This document shows, piece by piece, positions 6,935-10,594 of a stretch of 10,594 nt of DNA (its first letter is position 1; each line of letters opens with the position of its first letter). The position numbers were made by a program, and so were the translations under genes. This DNA comes from Alphaproteobacteria bacterium (GTDB taxonomy: Bacteria > Pseudomonadota > Alphaproteobacteria > CACIAM-22H2), in contig CANMWW010000031.1 in assembly GCA_947500965.1 (NCBI GenBank), positions 1 to 10,594 of the forward strand, read 5' to 3'. The notes beneath the pieces were generated by a model. That model saw only the letters and a list, made by a program, of their open reading frames with translations. It was not told the DNA's origin and ran no database searches.

Positions 6935-8056
6935 CTAGCGGCTGGCGCCGCGCGCCGAGACCGGCCAGAGCGCCTCGACGCGCCCGTTGCGGATCCCGAC
7001 ATACCAGTCGTGCAGGTTGATCGTCGGGTCGCAGTGCCCCGGGATCAGCATCAGCTTCTCGCCCAGCCGGGGCTTCGGCCCCGACGTCACGCGCACGCGT
7101 GCATGCTCGTCGGAGACGCCGTAGGGCTCGAGGCCCGCGCGGCCATGGACCCAGGGCGGGCCCTTCTCCATCGAGTAGCTCTTGAGGCCCGCATCGACAA
7201 CGACGCGGTCGGCGGCCGGCGCGCTCATGATCGTCGCGAGCACGAAGAGGCTGTGCTCGAACTCGGTGTAGCGGTTGGCGCCGTGCTCGTCGCCGATGGA
7301 CGCGTAGTCGGTGTCCATGAACGCGTAGGAACCGACCTGCAGCTCGTTCCACAGCCCGCTCGCCGATTCCTGGCGGAACGTCCCGGTGCCCGCGCCGCCT
7401 ATGATCTCGCAGGACAGGCCTGCCGCGGCGAGGCCGTCGCGCGTGACGCGGACCGCCTCGGAGGCCTTCGCGATCGCCTCGACGCGCTCGCGATGCGTGG
7501 GCATGTGCTGCGCCGTGCCGTGATAGGCCTGGATGCCCTTGAAGACGAGGCCGGGCGCGGCGGCGATGCGCTTGCCGAGCTCGACCGCCGCGGCGCCGGG
7601 CATGACGCCGCAGCGGGCCATGCCGAGCTCGATCTCGACGAGGCCGCCGATCTCGACGCCGTAGTCGCGCGCGGCGCGCGAGGCCTGCTCCACCTGCTCG
7701 ACGTCGTCGAAGCACACGCCGACCGTCGCCACGCGCGCGAGCGCGGCGAGGCGGCGCATCTTCTGCTCGCCGAAGACCTCGTTGCTGACCAGCACGTCGC
7801 GCACGCCACCATGCACGAGCACCTCGGCCTCGCCGACCTTCTGGCAGCACTGGCCGATCGCGCCATGGGCGATCTGGCGCAGCGCCACCGCGGTCGACTT
7901 GTGCGTCTTGGCGTGCGGGCGCAGGCGCACGCCCGCCTCGCGCGCGAGGCGGGCCATCTTGGCGAGGTTGCGCTCGAACGCGTCGAGGTCGAGCACCAGG
8001 GCCGGGGTGTCGATCTCGTCGACGGGCATGCCGATGTCGGCGGGCGGAAGCTGCAT
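6935..8056 (-). CDS. PLP-dependent D-threonine / 3-hydroxy-D-aspartate aldolase-like protein (DSD1/alanine racemase fold type III)
   Basis: The 373-residue protein has the family's usual length. DTPALVLDLDAF (16-27) opens the barrel. RPHAKTHKS (46-54) holds the PLP-binding lysine (Lys50), HGTAQH (179-184) lies in the barrel, GGAGTGTF (220-227) matches the PLP-phosphate glycine loop, and PGHCDPTINLHDWYVG (339-354) carries the His341/Cys343 metal pair of D-threonine aldolases, eukaryotic-type D-serine dehydratases and 3-hydroxyaspartate aldolases. These enzymes cleave or dehydrate D-beta-hydroxy amino acids in the cytoplasm; aldolase members release glycine plus an aldehyde or glyoxylate. The HCDPTxNLHDWYVG block resembles the 3-hydroxy-D-aspartate aldolase / BhcC-type group more than dehydratases, from memory of the family. 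The start at 8056 sits a few codons before the conserved DTP motif, with a weak AGG site upstream. It is the first gene of the minus cluster and divergent from the ABC ATPase gene. The exact substrate is not settled. Confidence 0.88.
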   Translation of the reverse strand: MQLPPADIGMPVDEIDTPALVLDLDAFERNLAKMARLAREAGVRLRPHAKTHKSTAVALRQIAHGAIGQCCQKVGEAEVLVHGGVRDVLVSNEVFGEQKMRRLAALARVATVGVCFDDVEQVEQASRAARDYGVEIGGLVEIELGMARCGVMPGAAAVELGKRIAAAPGLVFKGIQAYHGTAQHMPTHRERVEAIAKASEAVRVTRDGLAAAGLSCEIIGGAGTGTFRQESASGLWNELQVGSYAFMDTDYASIGDEHGANRYTEFEHSLFVLATIMSAPAADRVVVDAGLKSYSMEKGPPWVHGRAGLEPYGVSDEHARVRVTSGPKPRLGEKLMLIPGHCDPTINLHDWYVGIRNGRVEALWPVSARGASR

Positions 8057-8188
8057 GGTCGACCTGCGGGACGCTGGTGTTGCAAGGAACCGTCCCGAGC
8101 GAGGATGATGAAGCCGGGCGCGCGTGTCCATCCGGCATTTCGCGGGGCAGGTCCCCGCGCCGGGCGGGGCCGCGCGGGGAGGGCGACG
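8057..8188. promoter_or_regulatory. Divergent control region between catabolic cluster and ABC operon
   Basis: These 132 bases separate the aldolase gene (minus) from the ABC ATPase gene (plus), so both promoters should lie here. For the plus strand, TTGCAA (8080-8085) and GATGAT (8104-8109), 18 bases apart, each match the sigma-70 consensus at 4 of 6 positions; this is a weak but possible promoter. For the minus strand no good -10 box was found. An 8-base palindrome GGTCGACC (8057-8064) abuts the aldolase start codon. The right part (8141-8183) holds the alternative RNA hairpins described separately. No regulator gene is divergent from either unit. Confidence 0.5.
8141..8183 (+). promoter_or_regulatory. 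Leader with two mutually exclusive hairpins, one covering the Shine-Dalgarno of the ABC ATPase gene
   Basis: The 7-mer cgcgggg occurs twice (8141-8147 and 8173-8179), with its complement ccccgcg between them (8153-8159). The complement can pair with the first copy (7 bp, 5-base loop) or, extended to nine base pairs, bases 8152-8160 can pair with 8172-8180. The second pairing ties up GGGGA of the strong ribosome site GGGGAGGG (8176-8183), which ends 5 bases before the ATG at 8189. This is the anti-anti-SD / anti-SD / SD order seen in translational switches. The high GC content makes chance repeats likely, so a switch is only a hypothesis; the pairings themselves are read directly from the sequence. 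Confidence 0.35.
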
Positions 8189-8971
8189 ATGGACGACATG
8201 CCGGCCATCCGCGCGAGCGGCATACGCAAGCGCTTCGGCGAACTCGAGGTGCTCAGGGGCGTGTCCTTCGACGTGCGGCGCGGCAGCGTGGTGAGCATGA
8301 TAGGCGCCAGCGGCTCCGGGAAGAGCACGCTCCTGCGCTGCATCAACCGCCTCGAGGCGCCGACGGAGGGCGAGGTCTACATCGACGGCGTGCCGATGGG
8401 CTTCGTCGAGGACCGCGGCGGGCGGCGGCGGGCGCGGTCGCTCGCGGAGATCAATCGCCTGCGCCGCGACCTCGGCATGGTGTTCCAGCAGTTCAACCTC
8501 TGGCCGCACATGACCGCCCTCGGCAACGTCATCGAGGCGCCGATGCGCGTGCGCGGCCTGCCGCGGGCCGAGGCGGTCGCGCTCGGCGAGGCGGCGCTCG
8601 AGCAGGTGCGCCTCGCCGAGAAGCGCGACGCCTATCCCGCGCATCTCTCCGGCGGCCAGCAGCAGCGCGTCGCCATCGCGCGCGCGCTCGCGATGCAGCC
8701 GAAGGCGATGCTCTTCGACGAGGCGACGTCCTCGCTCGACCCCGAGCTCACCGAGGAGGTGCTGGCGGTGATGCGCGACCTCGCGCAGCGCGGCACCACC
8801 ATGATCGTCGTCACCCACGAGATGCGCTTCGCGCGCGAGGTCTCGGACGAGGTGATGTTCCTGCACGACGGCGTGATCGAGGAGAGCGGGCCGCCCGGGC
8901 AGGTCTTCGGCGCGCCGCGCTCGGAGCGCTGCCGGCAGTTCCTCTCGAAGTTCATCGGCCAGGCGCGCTGA
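8189..8971 (+). CDS. Polar amino acid-type ABC transporter ATPase
   Basis: The 260-residue ATP-binding subunit has all catalytic motifs: Walker A GASGSGKST (39-47), Q-loop Gln100 in VFQQFNLWPH, signature LSGGQQQR (153-160), Walker B AMLFDEATSSLD (173-184) with Glu178 as catalytic base, and switch His210. FNLWPHMTALGNVIEAP and the C-terminal FLSKF are typical of GlnQ/HisP-type importers; DEATSSLD replaces the commoner DEPTSALD. It works as a cytoplasmic dimer driving the two permeases encoded next. The start at 8189 is fixed by a strong ribosome site (GGAGG, 6 bases upstream); Met4 at 8198 is a less likely alternative. The stop overlaps the next gene's ATG by one base (TGATG), showing coupling. 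The binding protein of the system is most likely the one on the minus strand at 6008-6871. Confidence 0.95.
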   Translation: MDDMPAIRASGIRKRFGELEVLRGVSFDVRRGSVVSMIGASGSGKSTLLRCINRLEAPTEGEVYIDGVPMGFVEDRGGRRRARSLAEINRLRRDLGMVFQQFNLWPHMTALGNVIEAPMRVRGLPRAEAVALGEAALEQVRLAEKRDAYPAHLSGGQQQRVAIARALAMQPKAMLFDEATSSLDPELTEEVLAVMRDLAQRGTTMIVVTHEMRFAREVSDEVMFLHDGVIEESGPPGQVFGAPRSERCRQFLSKFIGQAR

Positions 8972-9675
8972 TGTTCTCCGACGCGCTGCGCGAGAGCGTC
9001 GACCTCTCCCTGTTCTGGGACTACCGCGAGGTGATGCTCAGCGGCCTCGCCTTCAACTTCCACGTCTTCGCCGCCTCGGCGACGGCGGCGATCGCGCTCG
9101 GGCTCGGCGCGGCGCTGCTGCGGGTCGCGCAGGCCCTGCCCTTCCGCGTCCTCGGCACGCTGCATGTCGAGACGTTCCGCAACGCGCCCGACTACATCAT
9201 GCTGGTCTGGGTGCATTTCGTGCTGCCCCTGCTGCTCGGCGCGGCGCTCGGCACGCGCATCGAGTTCCACCCCTTCGCCTCGGCGGTGATCGCGCTGGGC
9301 CTCGTCTACAGCGGCTACTACGCGGAGACGTTCCGCGCGGGCATCCAGTCGATCCCGCGCGGCCATCTCGAGGCGGGCCGCGCCTGCGGCATGTCGGAGC
9401 GGCAGATCCTCTGGCGGATCGTCATGCCGCAGGTGGTGCGCAGGATGCTGCCCGAGGGCCTGAACCAGCTCGTGTCGCTGTTCAAGGCGACGACGATCGT
9501 CTCGCTGATCACCGTTCCGGACCTGATGTACCGCGTGTCCATGGTCACGGCTACGGAGATGAAGCCGCTGCCCCTCTACACCGGCGCGGCACTGCTCTAC
9601 TTCGCGGTCGTGTTCGCCGCGGCCTCGCTCGTGCGCCTCGCCAGCGAACGCTGGCGCCGGCGGATCCTGGCCTGA
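8971..9675 (+). CDS. Amino acid-type ABC transporter permease, first subunit
   Basis: The 234-residue membrane protein belongs to the HisMQ/GlnP permease group. About five hydrophobic segments are visible (roughly residues 24-52, 74-94, 101-120, 166-186 and 202-224). The EAA loop that docks on the ATPase reads EAGRACGMSERQILWRIVMPQ-like (134-154), preceded by YAETFRAGIQSIPRGH. Segment ETFRNAPDYIMLVW (67-80) replaces the common E-x-FRGTP-x-x-x-Q block found in the partner permease, an unusual Asn-Ala and Asp-Tyr at that site. The start overlaps the ATPase stop by one base. With the second permease it should form a heterodimeric channel in the inner membrane. Family assignment is strong; the transported compound is unknown. 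Confidence 0.92.
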   Translation: MFSDALRESVDLSLFWDYREVMLSGLAFNFHVFAASATAAIALGLGAALLRVAQALPFRVLGTLHVETFRNAPDYIMLVWVHFVLPLLLGAALGTRIEFHPFASAVIALGLVYSGYYAETFRAGIQSIPRGHLEAGRACGMSERQILWRIVMPQVVRRMLPEGLNQLVSLFKATTIVSLITVPDLMYRVSMVTATEMKPLPLYTGAALLYFAVVFAAASLVRLASERWRRRILA

Positions 9676-9690
9676 GGCGGGGCGGCAGCC

Positions 9691-10362
9691 ATGGGCAACT
9701 GGGAACGCCTCGTCTGGAACCAGCGCGAGGTCCTGCTCGAGGGGTTCCTCGTCACGCTGCATGTCTGCGCGCTGGCCTTCGCGGCGGCGATCCTCGGCGG
9801 CCTCGCGCTCTGCCTCCTGCGCATGCATGTCCGGCCGCTGCGGCCGCTCGCGACGCTGCTGATCGAGTTCTTCCGCGCGACGCCGATCTTCGTCCAGCTG
9901 ATGTGGGTCAACTACGTCTGGCCGGAGCTCTTCGGCTGGCCCAATTCCTTCTTCACGGCCGGCTGGGTGGCGCTGGCGCTGCAGTCCAGCGGCTACCTCG
10001 CCGAGACGTTCCGCGCCGGCATCGAGGCGGTGCCTCGCGGCCAGCGCGAGGCGGGCGAGGCGGTCGGCATGGGCCCGGCGCTGGTCATGGCGCGCATCGT
10101 GCTGCCGCAGGTCGCGCTCACCACGGCGCCCGCGATCGTGAACCAGTTCACCGTGATCGTGAAGTCCTCGACGCTGGTGTCCGTGATCACCGTCCAGGAC
10201 CTGATGTTCCAGTCCCAGAAGCTGGTGAACGTCTGGTACGAGCCGATCGAGATCCTGACCGCGACCGCGGCGATCTACATCGCCTTCGTCTTCGCGGTGT
10301 CCGCCTGCGGAAAGCGCCTGTCCGACGCGTTGCGGCGGCGCTTCGGCATCGGCTCGGGCTGA
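9691..10362 (+). CDS. Amino acid-type ABC transporter permease, second subunit
   Basis: The 223-residue protein is a second HisMQ/GlnP-type permease. EFFRATPIFVQLMWVNY (59-75) is the canonical FRxTPxxxQ block. ETFRAGIEAVPRGQREAGEAVGMG (105-128) contains the EAA loop that contacts the ATPase, and SSTLVSVITVQDL (159-171) is the following conserved helix. Hydrophobic helices lie at about 18-44, 57-80, 88-108, 145-170 and 186-206. It starts 15 bases after the first permease, behind a G-rich weak ribosome site, and is the last gene of the operon. It converges on the Bax inhibitor-1-like gene. The two permeases share little beyond the core motifs, as is usual for heterodimeric importers. Confidence 0.93.
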   Translation: MGNWERLVWNQREVLLEGFLVTLHVCALAFAAAILGGLALCLLRMHVRPLRPLATLLIEFFRATPIFVQLMWVNYVWPELFGWPNSFFTAGWVALALQSSGYLAETFRAGIEAVPRGQREAGEAVGMGPALVMARIVLPQVALTTAPAIVNQFTVIVKSSTLVSVITVQDLMFQSQKLVNVWYEPIEILTATAAIYIAFVFAVSACGKRLSDALRRRFGIGSG

Positions 10363-10390
10363 CCCGCGGGCGCGCGCCGGGCAAAGAAAA

Positions 10391-10416
10391 ACCCCGGCGG
10401 GTCTCCCCGCCGGGGT
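10391..10416 (-). terminator. Intrinsic terminator of the Bax inhibitor-1-like gene
   Basis: Bases 10391-10401 pair perfectly with 10406-10416 around the loop tctc: an 11-bp stem, ten pairs of which are G-C. On the minus strand it is followed by TTTTTCTTT (the A-rich 10383-10391 on the plus strand), a classical intrinsic terminator, 27 bases past the stop of the minus-strand gene. Read from the plus strand, the stem has no T run behind it, so it may only weakly stop the ABC operon. A smaller bulged hairpin (10419-10440) lies between it and the stop codon. Confidence 0.88.
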
Positions 10417-10443
10417 CCGGTACCGCGCGATGCGCGGACCCGA

Positions 10444-10594
10444 CTACTCGTCGCGCTGGCCGGTCAGCGAGATGAGGAACTGGAAGATCGCGACGAAGTT
10501 GATGTACAGGCCGAGCGAGTCCATCACCGCGATCTTGCCCTCGACTTCCGTGCCGGCGTACTCGAGGTACGTGTCCTTGATGCGCTGGGTGTCC
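10444..10594 (-). CDS. Bax inhibitor-1 / YccA family membrane protein, C-terminal end (truncated by window edge)
   Basis: Translating the minus strand from the right edge gives 49 residues ending in a TAG stop at 10444-10446; the reading was made by hand because the fragment is short. It begins DTQRIKDTY, continues with EVEGKIAVMDSLGLYINF, then a hydrophobic helix VAIFQFLISL, and ends GQRDE. The order 'YDTQxIK - short acidic link - A(L/M)xLYLxFxNxFxxLL' is the closing part of Bax inhibitor-1/YccA (UPF0005) proteins, seven-helix inner-membrane proteins linked to membrane stress and FtsH in bacteria. The first helices lie beyond the window. It is followed by a strong terminator and is separate from the transport/catabolic locus. 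Confidence 0.8.
   Translation of the reverse strand, partial: DTQRIKDTYLEYAGTEVEGKIAVMDSLGLYINFVAIFQFLISLTGQRDE

Noticed and set aside
5934..8138. Large minus-strand frame overlapping the aldolase and binding-protein genes
   Set aside because: The product is low-complexity Arg/Ala/Gly sequence, out of frame with two clear genes. It is a codon-bias artefact.
5696..8188. Long open plus-strand frame upstream of the ABC ATPase
   Set aside because: It runs antisense through four minus-strand genes; the ATPase starts at 8189 behind a strong Shine-Dalgarno and the upstream translation has no recognisable domain.
8057..8866. Upstream extension of the aldolase frame
   Set aside because: It is antisense to the ABC ATPase gene, and the family motif DTPALVLDLD should lie close to the N-terminus, as it does with the start at 8056.
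8077..8970. Plus-strand frame extending the first permease upstream
   Set aside because: It runs through the ATPase gene in another frame; the permease ATG at 8971 overlaps the ATPase stop as expected for coupled genes.
10363..10390. Terminator for the plus-strand ABC operon
   Set aside because: The nearby strong hairpin has its T run only on the minus strand; no separate plus-strand terminator with a T run is visible.
1..10594. CRISPR arrays, tRNA or rRNA genes, insertion sequences, phage genes
   Set aside because: No spaced direct repeats, cloverleaf-like sequences, terminal inverted repeats with a transposase, or integrase-like proteins were seen. Base composition is uniform across the window.

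Overview
The window is about 10.6 kb of very GC-rich DNA (third codon positions almost all G or C), densely packed with genes on both strands. Codon bias and gene content fit an Alphaproteobacterium, for example Rhodospirillales or Hyphomicrobiales. The C-terminal fragment of a Bax inhibitor-1/YccA-type membrane protein at the right edge looks like alphaproteobacterial copies. The lineage is an inference, not a measurement.

Layout. (1) Positions 1-327, plus strand: the 3' end of a zinc-type medium-chain alcohol dehydrogenase, convergent with the next cluster. (2) Positions 341-8056, minus strand: a six-gene catabolic cluster, read right to left. It encodes a PLP- and metal-dependent D-threonine/3-hydroxy-D-aspartate aldolase-like protein, a periplasmic amino-acid-type binding protein, an amidohydrolase-2 family protein, a hydantoinase/oxoprolinase A subunit, the matching B subunit, and a stand-alone chorismate-lyase-like (UbiC/UTRA fold) protein. 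(3) Positions 8189-10362, plus strand and divergent: an ABC ATPase and two inner-membrane permeases of the polar amino acid family, which complete the importer whose binding protein lies in the minus cluster. (4) Positions 10444-10594, minus strand: the Bax inhibitor-1/YccA fragment, with a strong intrinsic terminator behind it.

Working model. The two divergent units share a 132-bp control region and together form one uptake-and-breakdown locus. The importer would bring in a small carboxylate-bearing amide or amino-acid-like compound. The hydantoinase-type A/B pair would open a cyclic amide (or carboxylate the substrate) using ATP, the amidohydrolase would take a further hydrolysis or decarboxylation step, and the aldolase would cleave a D-beta-hydroxy amino acid to glycine plus an aldehyde or glyoxylate. 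The substrate cannot be named from sequence. No helix-turn-helix regulator is present; the only protein with a possible sensor fold is the UbiC-like one.

Most worth a second look: the UbiC-like protein that keeps the apparent catalytic Arg and Glu yet sits in a hydantoinase operon; two mutually exclusive RNA hairpins in front of the ABC ATPase gene, one covering its Shine-Dalgarno sequence; hairpins bracketing the binding-protein gene; and an amidohydrolase with unusual inner metal-ligand positions. There is no gene-free stretch longer than about 130 bases, and no tRNA, rRNA, CRISPR or insertion sequence was seen.
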